Of a stretch of DNA of 64,000 bases, positions 48,861 to 58,421 are shown piece by piece. A program made the translations under genes and the position numbers. Under the pieces are notes generated by a model. That model searched no databases. It had not been told where the DNA came from and saw only the letters and a list, made by a program, of their open reading frames with translations. The DNA comes from Winogradskyella bathintestinalis (GTDB lineage: Bacteria; Bacteroidota; Bacteroidia; Flavobacteriales; Flavobacteriaceae). The stretch lies in NCBI RefSeq assembly GCF_030407435.1, contig NZ_JASDDK010000004.1, positions 271,617-335,616 on the forward strand, written 5' to 3'. How positions within the stretch are numbered: position 1 is the first letter of the stretch; each line of letters opens with the position of its first letter.

Positions 48861-49751
48861 TTATCGTTGATTTCTAGGATGTGATTTAGCATGTACTTTT
48901 TTTAATTCGTTTATACTGCTATGTGTATAAACTTGAGTAGACGCTAAACTTGTATGTCCAAGAAGCTCTTTTACTGTATTTAAGTCCGCACCCTGATTAA
49001 GCAAGTGTGTTGCAAACGAATGCCGTAATACGTGAGGGCTGCATTTTGCTTTCGTAGATGCTTCACTAAAATACTTATTTATTATTCTGTAGACAAGTTT
49101 TTCGTAAATTTTAAGACCATTTTTTGTTAAAAATAACAACTCAGAATCTTCTATTACTGGTAAACGCTTTCGATATTCTAAATAGCCATTTAACGACTTC
49201 GATAATGAACTTATTAAAGGTATATATCTTTCTTTGTTACGTTTCCCTAGTACTTTTATTTGATTGTTATTCATATCTACATCCACCACCTTTAAATTTA
49301 CGAGTTCGATACGTCTAATTCCGGTAGCATAAAACAATTCAATTATAAACTGATTTCTTGCACTATTAAAATCGTTGATTTCAATTGAATTTTCCAAAAC
49401 GGTTTTTAATTCCGTCTCCGAAAATGGCAACTGAACCTTCTTACCTATCTTTAAAGCTTTATGTTGTTTTAAAGGATTTACCAAAATGTCTTCGGTTTTA
49501 AGCAAGAATTTGTAATAGGTATTTAACGAAGATATTTTTCTGTTAATGGTACGGTTAGAGATATTATTATCGACTAAATCCACAATCCATTGCCTAATTT
49601 CAGAGTAACCAACTTCGCTTACATTTTCAGAATTGTGATGTTGTTTTAAAAAATATTGAAAACTTTCTATATCGCGAGTGTACGCTAAAACGGTATGTTT
49701 GGAATATTTTTTTTCCAATAATAAATATTCTGAAAAGGTTTTAAAACTCAT
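48861..49751 (-). CDS. xerC: Tyrosine recombinase, XerC/XerD type
   Basis: A 296-residue site-specific recombinase with an N-terminal SAM-like core-binding domain (1-90) and a catalytic domain with R146 (TGIRRIEL), K170 (LGKRNKER), H240 and R243 (SPHVLRHSFATHLL), H266 (LLGHTSLASTQVYTH) and nucleophile Y275. Length and its place next to housekeeping genes indicate the chromosome-dimer-resolving XerC/D rather than a mobile-element integrase; C versus D cannot be decided by eye. Confidence 0.9.
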   Translation of the reverse strand: MSFKTFSEYLLLEKKYSKHTVLAYTRDIESFQYFLKQHHNSENVSEVGYSEIRQWIVDLVDNNISNRTINRKISSLNTYYKFLLKTEDILVNPLKQHKALKIGKKVQLPFSETELKTVLENSIEINDFNSARNQFIIELFYATGIRRIELVNLKVVDVDMNNNQIKVLGKRNKERYIPLISSLSKSLNGYLEYRKRLPVIEDSELLFLTKNGLKIYEKLVYRIINKYFSEASTKAKCSPHVLRHSFATHLLNQGADLNTVKELLGHTSLASTQVYTHSSINELKKVHAKSHPRNQR

Positions 49752-49812
49752 TCGGTATGTTTGATTGACAATAAATATAACTCAACCCTACTATTATTAT
49801 TCCATTTTAAGC

Positions 49813-49840
49813 AAAAAAAATCCTGCGTAACAGCAGGATT
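49813..49840 (-). terminator. Intrinsic terminator after the acyl-CoA dehydrogenase gene
   Basis: An 8-base-pair stem (AATCCTGC with GCAGGATT) and a 6-base loop are followed on the minus strand by a run of Ts. It is about 30 bases past the stop codon at 49868. Confidence 0.75.
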
Positions 49841-49867
49841 CTAGTTTTAATCAAATTAAAAACCATT

Positions 49868-51034
49868 TTAAGTAGCTGGTTTATAATCTTTATTATCAAT
49901 GACGAGCTTAGCAATAATTTCTTTCAAGATTTCTGAAGTTCCTCCACCAATTGGCCCCAATCGACTATCTCTTGACATACGTGCCAATGGATATTCTTCC
50001 ATATAACCATATCCACCTAAAAATTGGAGACATTGATATATAACGTCATCCGCCATTTTTGTAGATTGTAATTTAGACATCGTGGCTTCTTTTACAACAT
50101 AATCTCCCATATCTAAACGTTTTGCCACATAATAATTAAATTGTTTACAAATTTCCATTTGTGTTTCGCAATCAGCATAAGTATGTCTTAACGCTTGAAA
50201 CTTATCAATAGTCCTTCCAAAAGCTGTACGTTCGGACATATATTGTTTTGCATATTCTAACGCATATTCAGCTCTAGCATGAGAATTTACACCCATAATC
50301 AATCTTTCTAAAGAAAAATGCTGCATAATATATGGGAAACCTTTTCCTTCTTCACCCATTAAATTTGAAGCCGGAATAACCACATTATCAAAAGCAATTT
50401 CCCCAGTATCTGAAGCTCTCCATCCCAACTTATCTAATTTGGTTGCCGAAATGCCTGGAGTATCTCTATCCATTACAAAGATGCTGATGCCTTTATTTCC
50501 TAATTCTGGACTGGTTTTAGCAGCAACTACTAAATAATCACTATAAACGCCATTGGTGATAAAAGTTTTAGAACCATTAATGATATAGGTATCATCTTTT
50601 TTGACGGCCGTTGTACGCATCCCAGCAACATCACTTCCCCCAAATGGTTCTGTAATACATAGACAACCAATTTGGTCTCCTGCAATACTATCGGCCAAAT
50701 ATTTTTCTTTTATAGCATCATCTCCTTCTTTATTAAGATGCGTCATTGCTAAATAGGCATGCGCCCACATCGCTGCAGCAAACCCACCAGAATTTATGCG
50801 CTGTAATTCTTCTAAAAATATAACGGTATAAAATAAATCTAAATCGAGTCCGCCATATTTTTCGGGATAGGCGAGACCAAAATAGCCCATATCACCAAAC
50901 TTTTTCCAAATGAAGCGTTCTATATGACCCGTTTCTTCCCATTTATCAATATGTGGAACTACCTCTTTTTTCAAGAATTCTCTAAGACTTTCCCTGAATA
51001 AATGATGTTCTTCTGTAAAATATAAATTAGACAT
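49868..51034 (-). CDS. Acyl-CoA dehydrogenase
   Basis: A 388-residue flavoenzyme with the family signatures CITEPFGGSDVAGM near 125-140 (FAD and substrate contacts) and QFLGGYGYMEEYPLARMSRDSRLGPIGGGTSEIL near the end. It introduces a double bond at the alpha-beta position of acyl-CoA in fatty-acid or branched-chain amino-acid degradation, passing electrons to ETF. Chain-length preference cannot be told. A -7-like box lies in the upstream gene's 3' end (51057-51064). Confidence 0.93.
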   Translation of the reverse strand: MSNLYFTEEHHLFRESLREFLKKEVVPHIDKWEETGHIERFIWKKFGDMGYFGLAYPEKYGGLDLDLFYTVIFLEELQRINSGGFAAAMWAHAYLAMTHLNKEGDDAIKEKYLADSIAGDQIGCLCITEPFGGSDVAGMRTTAVKKDDTYIINGSKTFITNGVYSDYLVVAAKTSPELGNKGISIFVMDRDTPGISATKLDKLGWRASDTGEIAFDNVVIPASNLMGEEGKGFPYIMQHFSLERLIMGVNSHARAEYALEYAKQYMSERTAFGRTIDKFQALRHTYADCETQMEICKQFNYYVAKRLDMGDYVVKEATMSKLQSTKMADDVIYQCLQFLGGYGYMEEYPLARMSRDSRLGPIGGGTSEILKEIIAKLVIDNKDYKPAT

Positions 51035-51047
51035 AAATTGTTGTTTA

Positions 51048-51932
51048 TTATAGATGCAAATATAGCTTAATTATCTCGATTTTCTTGATGGGAAAATCTT
51101 CAACATTTGTTAATTCTTCCAAAGATTTAAAGCCCTCTCTTAAAGTGCGTTCTTCTATTATATTATTGGCCACTTCATAATCAATATATTGAATAGTAAC
51201 CAACTCATCTCTTGTTGCCGTATTAATATTAAACTTTTCAATTGCTCTTGGTGTTTTTACTGTAAAATCAAAATTAATGCGTTCAATAACTTCGGGTGAT
51301 AATCCGTATATTTCACTTAGTTGTACGTTAGACACAAAACCTCCTTTAAATTTATCTCGATATTTTATAATACGTTCTGATAATTTTTCGCCTACTCCAT
51401 AGACTTTTTTCAGCTGACTTGCCGTTGCTAAATTCAAATCTACCTTTTGATTATACGTTTTTGGTTTTGCTGAATTTGAATATGAATTACTATAAGAAGT
51501 CTTTGGTTTTGGATTAGTTACCCAATCAGGGAATTTAAAATAAGGAGAAATGGTTGCTAAAAATGAATCTGACACCTTAGTTACCGATTGAAAATCCTTT
51601 GCGGAATTTATCCATTGATTTGTTTTTCTAAATTTGTGAAGCCTATCAATTTCTTCATTAGTCATACCTAAAGTATATCCTTTATAATCTGTAATGTAAT
51701 TGGGATTGAAAGGATAAATTTTAGGTTTCTTATTCTCAATTTCAACTAAGCGTAACGAATCGATTTCATGTTTAAAGATCTCAAGCTCTTTTTTATTTTC
51801 AGGATGTTCATTCTTTGAACCAGCAAATAGTTTTGGCGCAAACCAATAAGCACATTGCAAAATCAGTATAATTGCCAGCAATAAAAAAATCCCATTCCGT
51901 TGTTGATTAGAAAACTGGAAATGGGATTTCAT
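51048..51932 (-). CDS. Helix-hairpin-helix protein, ComEA-like
   Basis: A 294-residue protein with one membrane span (about 13-32) and three helix-hairpin-helix units: a degenerate one at about 75-130, VDLNLATASQLKKVYGVGEKLSERIIKYRDKF (about 165-197) and FNINTATRDELVTIQYIDYEVANNIIEER (about 233-262). HhH units bind DNA backbone non-specifically; ComEA proteins help bind incoming DNA, and this protein is probably membrane-anchored with its HhH part in the periplasm. Whether it functions in DNA uptake is inference. It follows the symporter gene by 16 bases. Confidence 0.88.
   Translation of the reverse strand: MKSHFQFSNQQRNGIFLLLAIILILQCAYWFAPKLFAGSKNEHPENKKELEIFKHEIDSLRLVEIENKKPKIYPFNPNYITDYKGYTLGMTNEEIDRLHKFRKTNQWINSAKDFQSVTKVSDSFLATISPYFKFPDWVTNPKPKTSYSNSYSNSAKPKTYNQKVDLNLATASQLKKVYGVGEKLSERIIKYRDKFKGGFVSNVQLSEIYGLSPEVIERINFDFTVKTPRAIEKFNINTATRDELVTIQYIDYEVANNIIEERTLREGFKSLEELTNVEDFPIKKIEIIKLYLHL
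51057..51064 (-). promoter_or_regulatory. Possible -7 element for the acyl-CoA dehydrogenase gene
   Basis: TATATTTG on the minus strand, 22 bases before the ATG and inside the last codons of the HhH gene. No good TTTG is found 17-21 bases upstream, so it is a half-supported promoter. Confidence 0.35.
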
Positions 51933-51948
51933 ATAAAGTTAATTTTAG

Positions 51949-53898
51949 TTATAAAATTTCATTGAGATCTTCTGCCCCATCTTCAATAGCTTCTTCTTTT
52001 ACACTTATAGCTTTATAGTATTTTTTTAATTCTAATTTTATAATTGGTGATAAAATAATAACACCAATGATATTAGGAACAACCATCGCAAAAATCATGG
52101 CGTCTGAGAAATTTATAACGGCTCCTAAACTAATGGAAGCACCAACTACTACGAAGAATAAAAATAATATTTTATAAGCTAAATCTGAAATTTTCCCTTT
52201 ACCAAATAAAAACACCCAACCTTGCATACCGTAATACGACCAAGATATCATAGTTGAGAATGCAAATAATATTACTGCTACCGTTAATATAATTGAAAAA
52301 TGAGGAATAACAGAATCGAAGGCTGTAGCTGTAATTTCTACACCCTCTGTAATCTCTACACCATACTGCATAAAGCCACCGTCGAAATTGGTGATTACAA
52401 TTACTAGCGCCGTCATTGTACAAATAACCACAGTATCAACAAATGGTTCTAAAAGTGCTACAATACCCTCTGATGCCGGATATTTTGTCCGTACAGCGGA
52501 ATGCGCAATTGCAGCAGAACCTACACCGGCTTCATTTGAAAATGCCCCTCTTCTAATACCTTGAATCATTACACCAATAAGACCACCAGCAATTCCCAAT
52601 CCTGAAAACGCACCTTCGAAAATTAAAGCAAACGCATCATCGATAAGTGTAAAATTAGCACCTAAAATTATTAATGACGCCAACACGTAAATACCAGCCA
52701 TAAATGGCACTACTTTTTCAGTAACTTTAGCTATACGTTTAATTCCACCAATAATAACCACCGCAACTAGTGCTGCCATAACAAGTCCGAAATAAAGGCC
52801 GGCATTAGATTCTGGATTTAATTCAAATAACTTTACAAATTGTGCGGCAGCTTGGTTGGCCTGAAACATATTTCCACCACCAAAAGATCCTCCAATCACG
52901 AAGATTGCAAATAATACGGCTAACACTTTACCAAAGCCTCCCATACCTTTGGATTTTAATCCTTTAGTAAGGTAATACATTGGCCCACCATAAACGGTAC
53001 CATCTTCTCCTACATCTCTATACTTTACACCAAGTGTACATTCAGCAAATTTTGAAGCCATACCTAAAAGTCCTGCTACAATCATCCAAAATGTAGCACC
53101 AGGACCACCAATAGATAAGGCTACAGCAACACCTGCAATATTTCCTAAACCTACGGTTGCAGACAACGCTGCTGTTAAAGCTTGAAAATGCGACACTTCA
53201 CCTTCTGCACTTTCGTCCCTGATAGTTTCTAGTACATCTTCACCTTCATTATTTGTACTATCCCCATATAAGGTATCTGCCCCTTTTATTTCTGTATCTA
53301 TTAATTTACCATCTGAAACAATAGTAGTTGAATCTTCACCATATAACGTATCCGCTCCATGCTTCTCAATATCTTCGTATTGACCTCTCACAACTTTTAT
53401 TGCCATTCTGAAGCCAGTGACATTAATAAATTTAAAATAGATGGTAAAAAACAAGGCGCCTCCCACTAACACTATTAATACCCAAGGAATACTAATATAT
53501 GGTGCTCTTGCAGAAAGAACAATTTCTTGATTGTCATTGATATATTGTTGTGGTATTGCAACCGTCGCATCATCTTGAACATATACGTTTTGTCCCGATA
53601 GTACAGTTAAATTTGTTGCAATTTTAATACTTGGCATTTTTATTTCACTAAAATATACCGTATCATTTTTAATTTCTTTATTAAACGCCTGAATGTCTGT
53701 TGATGCAGTATTTAATTTTACGTTTTCTTCAATTTCACCAAATGGGATTTCCCAAAAAATACCATCGACAAACCAACCTGTATAATTTTTAAAGTTTCTA
53801 TCTATTTTTTGAGAAGTTGTTTCTTCGGTAATAGGCTCTTGAGCAATAATTGATAAGGGTAGAATAAATGCAAAAAGGATAAGAAGATACTTCTTCAT
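51949..53898 (-). CDS. Alanine/glycine:cation symporter (AGCS family) with N-terminal extension
   Basis: A 649-residue membrane transporter with the AGCS core from about 232 on ([111 protein letters not shown]). These import alanine or glycine with Na+. Unusual parts: a secretion-like N terminus and about 110 residues of extracytoplasmic sequence before the first core helix at 137-155, and an insertion at about 175-231 containing two copies of GADTLYG (181-187, 206-212). The insertion sits in the loop where relatives have only a few residues. The next gene starts 16 bases later. Confidence 0.92.
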   Translation of the reverse strand: MKKYLLILFAFILPLSIIAQEPITEETTSQKIDRNFKNYTGWFVDGIFWEIPFGEIEENVKLNTASTDIQAFNKEIKNDTVYFSEIKMPSIKIATNLTVLSGQNVYVQDDATVAIPQQYINDNQEIVLSARAPYISIPWVLIVLVGGALFFTIYFKFINVTGFRMAIKVVRGQYEDIEKHGADTLYGEDSTTIVSDGKLIDTEIKGADTLYGDSTNNEGEDVLETIRDESAEGEVSHFQALTAALSATVGLGNIAGVAVALSIGGPGATFWMIVAGLLGMASKFAECTLGVKYRDVGEDGTVYGGPMYYLTKGLKSKGMGGFGKVLAVLFAIFVIGGSFGGGNMFQANQAAAQFVKLFELNPESNAGLYFGLVMAALVAVVIIGGIKRIAKVTEKVVPFMAGIYVLASLIILGANFTLIDDAFALIFEGAFSGLGIAGGLIGVMIQGIRRGAFSNEAGVGSAAIAHSAVRTKYPASEGIVALLEPFVDTVVICTMTALVIVITNFDGGFMQYGVEITEGVEITATAFDSVIPHFSIILTVAVILFAFSTMISWSYYGMQGWVFLFGKGKISDLAYKILFLFFVVVGASISLGAVINFSDAMIFAMVVPNIIGVIILSPIIKLELKKYYKAISVKEEAIEDGAEDLNEIL

Positions 53899-53995
53899 GA
53901 GTGTAGTAATTAGTTAGTTTTTGTTATTAAGGTTGACAAGATGCTAAAAAATATTGAGTTTTTAAAGTTTGACACCGTTAAAATAATTAGGGCAC

Positions 53996-55018
53996 TTAAG
54001 CGATATTGTATTCAGAATTTAATTTTTGGATTTGTTCTGGACGCCCTAAAACTATAATTTTAGAACCAGGAACTAATTTTGTATCTGCTTCTGGATTAAC
54101 AATATACTCACCTTTATCGTCCTTAAAACCTATAACCGTACATCCTGTTTTTTTTCGTAAATCTAAGTCTCTAATAGTCTTTTCGTGGGTAGCGTTATAA
54201 AGTTGTTCAACTTTTACTTCTTCGATATTAATATTGCGTTCTCCAACAATACCCAAATTATCTATAAATTCCACTAAGTCTGGAATAACCACCAACGAAG
54301 CCATGTGATCACCACCTATTCTGTCTGGTAATATTACATTGTTCGCTCCGGCTAACTTAAGTTTATTATATGATGTCTCTTCTGATGCCCTACTAATAAT
54401 AGTCAGACTAGGATTAATTTGTCTGGCCGAAAGCACTACAAATAAATTATCGGCATCATTGGGCAAAGCACAGATGAGCGTGCTTGCTTTTTCTATGCCT
54501 GCTGTAAATAGTGATTCATCTTCGTTAGCATTACCAAATACGAATGATATATCCTCTTCCTGATATTTGTCAATAATAGCTTTATCGCGTTCTATAACGA
54601 CGAACGGTTTTTGATAGGCAAATAATTTTTTTGCTGCCTGCTTTCCATTACGTCCATAACCACAAATAATTATATGATTGGTCATGGCATCAATTTTCTT
54701 CTGCATCTTACGTTGATTTATGTCTTCAAAATTATTTCTACTAAGAATATAATCGGTAATTATTGAAATCGCGTAGCCGACGATGACCACACTGGTTAAG
54801 ATTAAGCAAATAGTAAAAATCTTAGAGGTTGGATCGAGTGGAATAACTTCTGCAAAACCGACTGTTGTTACGGTAATAACCGTCATGTAAATAGCATCTA
54901 ACCACTCATAACCTGAGATTAATCGATAACCGAGCACGCCGACGCACAATAAAAAGACCAGCATCATTATTGCTGTATATATCTTGGATCTGTAAAGTCT
55001 TAGAAGTGGATTATCCAT
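53996..55018 (-). CDS. Potassium channel with RCK/TrkA domains
   Basis: A 340-residue protein: two membrane helices (about 17-32, 66-92) flanking a pore loop, then a TrkA-N Rossmann domain (IIICGYGRNGKQAAKKL, G120/G122) and a TrkA-C domain at about 250-335. The selectivity-filter position reads TTVGFAEV (T52-V53-G54-F55-A56) where TVGYGD or TVGFGE is usual, so the second glycine is alanine. This may alter ion selectivity. It is the gene before PspC in transcription order reversed; the two are 6 bases apart and probably co-transcribed. Confidence 0.9.
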   Translation of the reverse strand: MDNPLLRLYRSKIYTAIMMLVFLLCVGVLGYRLISGYEWLDAIYMTVITVTTVGFAEVIPLDPTSKIFTICLILTSVVIVGYAISIITDYILSRNNFEDINQRKMQKKIDAMTNHIIICGYGRNGKQAAKKLFAYQKPFVVIERDKAIIDKYQEEDISFVFGNANEDESLFTAGIEKASTLICALPNDADNLFVVLSARQINPSLTIISRASEETSYNKLKLAGANNVILPDRIGGDHMASLVVIPDLVEFIDNLGIVGERNINIEEVKVEQLYNATHEKTIRDLDLRKKTGCTVIGFKDDKGEYIVNPEADTKLVPGSKIIVLGRPEQIQKLNSEYNIA

Positions 55019-55024
55019 TGGTTA

Positions 55025-55252
55025 TTATAAGTCGAAAACAGATGAGCGTTTAGTATAAACAATATCTTTAATTCGCATCCAAAACGCTAAAAATAAATAC
55101 AATGCAAAACCAAAGCCAACAGTTACGAAGGTGAGATACATAAATGACGTTCTCACAATTTTTGCTCTAATCCCCAAACGGTCAGCAATACGCTGACAAA
55201 CGTAATAGCCTCGTTTTTGAAAATACAGTAAGAGGTTGTAAAACCATTTCAT
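55025..55252 (-). CDS. PspC domain protein
   Basis: A 75-residue membrane protein with the PspC pattern (YYVCQRIADRLGIRAKIVRTSFMYLTFVTVGFGFALYLFLAFWMRIKDIVYTKR). PspC-type proteins sense or respond to envelope stress and may act on transcription or membrane partners. It is immediately upstream of the K+ channel gene (6-base gap). Confidence 0.85.
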   Translation of the reverse strand: MKWFYNLLLYFQKRGYYVCQRIADRLGIRAKIVRTSFMYLTFVTVGFGFALYLFLAFWMRIKDIVYTKRSSVFDL

Positions 55253-55288
55253 TAGTTAAAATATTAAATTTTAAAAGATAATTTTGAA

Positions 55289-55368
55289 TTGCGCTGAGAA
55301 CGTATAAAACAAGTTATTTACGCATGTATAACTCAAACGAATTTAGCTATAGTAATATCTTAGCGCAA
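55289..55368 (-). promoter_or_regulatory. 80-base region with terminal inverted repeat
   Basis: Arms at 55289-55299 and 55358-55368 are complementary over 11 pairs (one G-U on the minus strand), enclosing a second smaller inverted repeat (AGTTAT/ATAACT on the minus strand). It lies between DUF2851 and PspC genes and would be part of the PspC-channel leader. It could be a structured leader RNA or small RNA; no known class is recognised. Confidence 0.4.
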
Positions 55369-55382
55369 GTTATAGTATTTAA

Positions 55383-56657
55383 TTAATTTTTCACAATTAA
55401 ATTGTTACCAACTATACACTGTAAGCACTTATTATTATCACAATAATGATATTTTAATTGCAATAAAGCTTGTGAGTTCAATGCGTTTTTAGCCATTGGT
55501 TTTAAGCCCAAGAATTTAGTTACGATACTGTTGTTCTCAATTTTAACTTCCTTTATTAGATCAAAAATACTATCTTCTACTGATTTCCCTTGTGACTTCG
55601 CATAACTAAATTTAAGCGGAATTAATGTATTGATGATAAGCAAATCAATAAACGATTTGGTCAACGCTTTTTTAGATACTTTTGAGGACTTTGCAAAGGT
55701 ATAATGTGTTCGCCAAAAACCAGTAACTCCTAAATTAAAGAAATTGTATATCTCGTCTTTTGTGTTCAACTTCATAACTTTTGAAAATAAATGCTGTTCT
55801 AAACTGTATAAGTTGGCAAATTGAGATAATCTTATGGTTGGAAAGTTGGGTGGTCTTAACCTAAAAAAATGTAAAGGGGAAACGCCGTTATTATTGAGAT
55901 TAAATTTTTGTTTTAGGTAACCATAACGGTTCTTTAAATCTATGTAATAAGCGTCTTCTATCTGATCGTCTGATAGCAAACCCGATTGTCCAAAAAGTAA
56001 CGCTTCTAAATTTAAAACATTTCCTTGCAGTTTTCTTATGAGTGTAAAATCGATTGAATTTGCCAAACTAAGAAAGGATTCACCATTCACTTTTAGTCCA
56101 AAATTCTTCATTAACATCTTAAATAATACCGCCTCCCAATCGTTATTAGATTTTTTCAACAATTGTTCAATCGTTTCAGATTTCCGCTCCAAACGCTCTA
56201 TATATAAACGTTCTAACCAATTATTCAATAAGAAATCATTTATTTCAGAGAAACTAGTTTCACAATTTATCCACGTTTTCGATTGCAAAAGCCTATGATA
56301 ATTAGTAAGTAAGTTTTTATCGACATAATGCTTTAATTCTAATGTTGGAATTAGAGTATTATTTTTTCTAAAAATTTCAGAGTCGTGCTCCCAAACGACA
56401 TGAAGAATAACATTATCGTAAGCTGAATCTTTCTCATGATTATGCAAATACCAATCAGAAGATTTAATATGAATTTCCACATTGCCAGCCCAAAGTTGCC
56501 CAGCAATGCTCAGTTGTGCATTGAAAAAATCTGGGCCCGCATTATGGTTATGCCGCCCTAAATTAGCGATATTAATTAGATCTCCATTCGTTGTTTTTAG
56601 ACTAAACGAATCGAAGGCTTTGTGTTTCCAGATGTAGTGAAGAAAATCTTCTTGCAT
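55383..56657 (-). CDS. DUF2851 protein
   Basis: A 424-residue cytoplasmic protein recognised by its opening MQEDFLHYIWKHKAFDSFSLKTTNGDLINIANLGRHNHNAGPDFFNAQLSIAGQLWAGNVEIHIKSSDWYLHNHEKDSAYDNVILHVVWEHDSE, which fits the DUF2851 family of Bacteroidota. The G-N-H-N-GPDF-A segment and the following E-H-K-SDW-H-H dyads look like a nuclease-like acidic/His site, but this is only a guess. A Cys cluster near the end (CDNNKCLQC) could bind metal. Function unknown. Confidence 0.85.
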   Translation of the reverse strand: MQEDFLHYIWKHKAFDSFSLKTTNGDLINIANLGRHNHNAGPDFFNAQLSIAGQLWAGNVEIHIKSSDWYLHNHEKDSAYDNVILHVVWEHDSEIFRKNNTLIPTLELKHYVDKNLLTNYHRLLQSKTWINCETSFSEINDFLLNNWLERLYIERLERKSETIEQLLKKSNNDWEAVLFKMLMKNFGLKVNGESFLSLANSIDFTLIRKLQGNVLNLEALLFGQSGLLSDDQIEDAYYIDLKNRYGYLKQKFNLNNNGVSPLHFFRLRPPNFPTIRLSQFANLYSLEQHLFSKVMKLNTKDEIYNFFNLGVTGFWRTHYTFAKSSKVSKKALTKSFIDLLIINTLIPLKFSYAKSQGKSVEDSIFDLIKEVKIENNSIVTKFLGLKPMAKNALNSQALLQLKYHYCDNNKCLQCIVGNNLIVKN

Positions 56658-56690
56658 GTACTAAAATAGGGAAATATCTATTGATTATAA

Positions 56691-58421
56691 CTATACAACA
56701 TGCCGTTTATTTTCACTATAGTGTTTAAGTAAGCTATGCAGTTCATTAATATCAAAAGGTTTACTTATATAACCATTCATTTTATAACGTTCTGTTTTGG
56801 CACTAACTTCAGATTTAGTAAACGCTGTTAAGGCGATTATAGGAATTGTAGATTTAATTTTATCATCCATTTTTCTGATAATCCTTGTGGTATCATAACC
56901 ATCTAAAATTGGCATTTGAAGATCCATTAAAATAACATCGAAATTTCGACTTGAATAAATATCTAAAGCTTGTTGCCCATTTTTTGCTAACACAAAATCC
57001 ACATTCCAATTTTTAAGTAATTTTCCTAATATTAAAGCATTAAACTTATTATCCTCAGCTATTAACACTTTTAAATCAATTTGCTCTCGTTGCGAACTAA
57101 TGTTGTGCTCATCCGTTAGGACTTTTTTCGAAGTTTTAAAAGTAATATCAAACCAAAATGTAGATCCTTTACCAATATTGCTCTCTAAATGTAAATTACT
57201 ATTTTGAATATTTAACAATTCTTTACTAATATGCAAACCTAAACCAGTGCCTCCGTATATCGTAGACGTATTATTACTAGCCTGTACAAAGCTTTTAAAT
57301 ATATCCTTTTGCTTATCATAGGACACACCTATACCAGAATCTTTTACACTAAACCTAATTGAAGCAGTTTCCTCTTTGGTTTGGATATTTTCAATTTTAA
57401 ACACGACTCCGCCATCATGAGTAAATTTAAATGCATTACTTAATAAATTTTTTAAAACTTGAGACAACTTAAGACTATCCCCATTAAGGACCATGGGAAT
57501 ACTACTATCAATAATAGTCTCAAAACTTAACTTTTTATTCAATGCAACTTGCTTAAAATGAAGTTGTATGTTTTGTACTAATTCTGAAAGATTAAAATCC
57601 TCTTCCGAAATTTTTATTTCTTGGGATTTAAATTTATTTAAATCCAACAAATCATTAATTAAAGCTAATAAATGTTCGCTCGAATATTTTAAAACTTGAA
57701 AATTCTCTAATTGTTCAGGTAAAAATTTATCCATTAATAAAATATCGGACATCCCAATTACGGCGTTCAATGGTGTTCGAATTTCGTGCGACATAGTGGA
57801 TAAAAACTCGTCTTTTGTTTTATTAGCTCGATTTAATTTTATCTCAGTTTCTTTTAATTGGGTGACATCATTAAATGTTCCTATATAACCATTTGCTGCG
57901 CCGCTTTCATCGTACGTTAAAGAAAGACGCAACTGAATCCATAAGGTTTTGTTTGAAAAGGTAGTGTGCTTAAATAATGTATTGAATTCAGTTTGCTTTA
58001 TGGCTTCTAATTCCATTGCTCTTAACGCATCTTGATCCATTGAACTAAACAATAAATCTTTATAATTCTTATTTAATGCAATTTCAATAGGTATGTTAAA
58101 AACGTCCTCCCAAGCCTTATTCAAATATTTAAAATCACCATTTAAATCTGTTTTAAATATTACACCTTCAATGGTATTTACAATGGTGTTTAATTCATTT
58201 TTTACACTTTCTTTTTCAGTTCTTAAGTTTTTATTTAATTTGTATAGTTCATTAGAACTTTCTTCAAGAATTAATTCAATATGCCTTACATCGTCATCGA
58301 AACTTTTATAGGCATCGTTAATTACATTAAAAAAATCATTGAATTTTTCTAAATCCTGAGTGTCAAAATTTGCTTTGCGTATTTGTCTACGCAATAATCT
58401 GTGCATATTAGACATCATCAT
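56691..58421 (-). CDS. Hybrid histidine kinase / response regulator
   Basis: From the ATG at 58421 the product has 576 residues. Domains: N-terminal helical part, a PAS domain at about 75-190 (FKTDLNGDFKYLNKAWEDVFNI), HisKA with phospho-acceptor H212 (FLSTMSHEIRTPLNAVIGMSDILL), HATPase with DSGIGV and GTGLGL boxes, and a receiver domain with phospho-acceptor D500 (DVILMDLQMPILDGY). No membrane segments, so cytoplasmic. The start overlaps the stop of the FIST gene as ATGA, indicating translational coupling; a longer frame from 58466 would overlap by 49 bases and is less likely. No DNA-binding domain, so the output goes to an unlinked partner. The sensor is probably the FIST protein. Confidence 0.9.
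   Translation of the reverse strand: MMMSNMHRLLRRQIRKANFDTQDLEKFNDFFNVINDAYKSFDDDVRHIELILEESSNELYKLNKNLRTEKESVKNELNTIVNTIEGVIFKTDLNGDFKYLNKAWEDVFNIPIEIALNKNYKDLLFSSMDQDALRAMELEAIKQTEFNTLFKHTTFSNKTLWIQLRLSLTYDESGAANGYIGTFNDVTQLKETEIKLNRANKTKDEFLSTMSHEIRTPLNAVIGMSDILLMDKFLPEQLENFQVLKYSSEHLLALINDLLDLNKFKSQEIKISEEDFNLSELVQNIQLHFKQVALNKKLSFETIIDSSIPMVLNGDSLKLSQVLKNLLSNAFKFTHDGGVVFKIENIQTKEETASIRFSVKDSGIGVSYDKQKDIFKSFVQASNNTSTIYGGTGLGLHISKELLNIQNSNLHLESNIGKGSTFWFDITFKTSKKVLTDEHNISSQREQIDLKVLIAEDNKFNALILGKLLKNWNVDFVLAKNGQQALDIYSSRNFDVILMDLQMPILDGYDTTRIIRKMDDKIKSTIPIIALTAFTKSEVSAKTERYKMNGYISKPFDINELHSLLKHYSENKRHVV

Noticed and set aside
48861..49751. XerC-like gene as an integrase of a mobile element
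   Set aside because: Length, motifs and its place between housekeeping genes fit the chromosomal XerC/D; no attachment repeats were noticed beside it.
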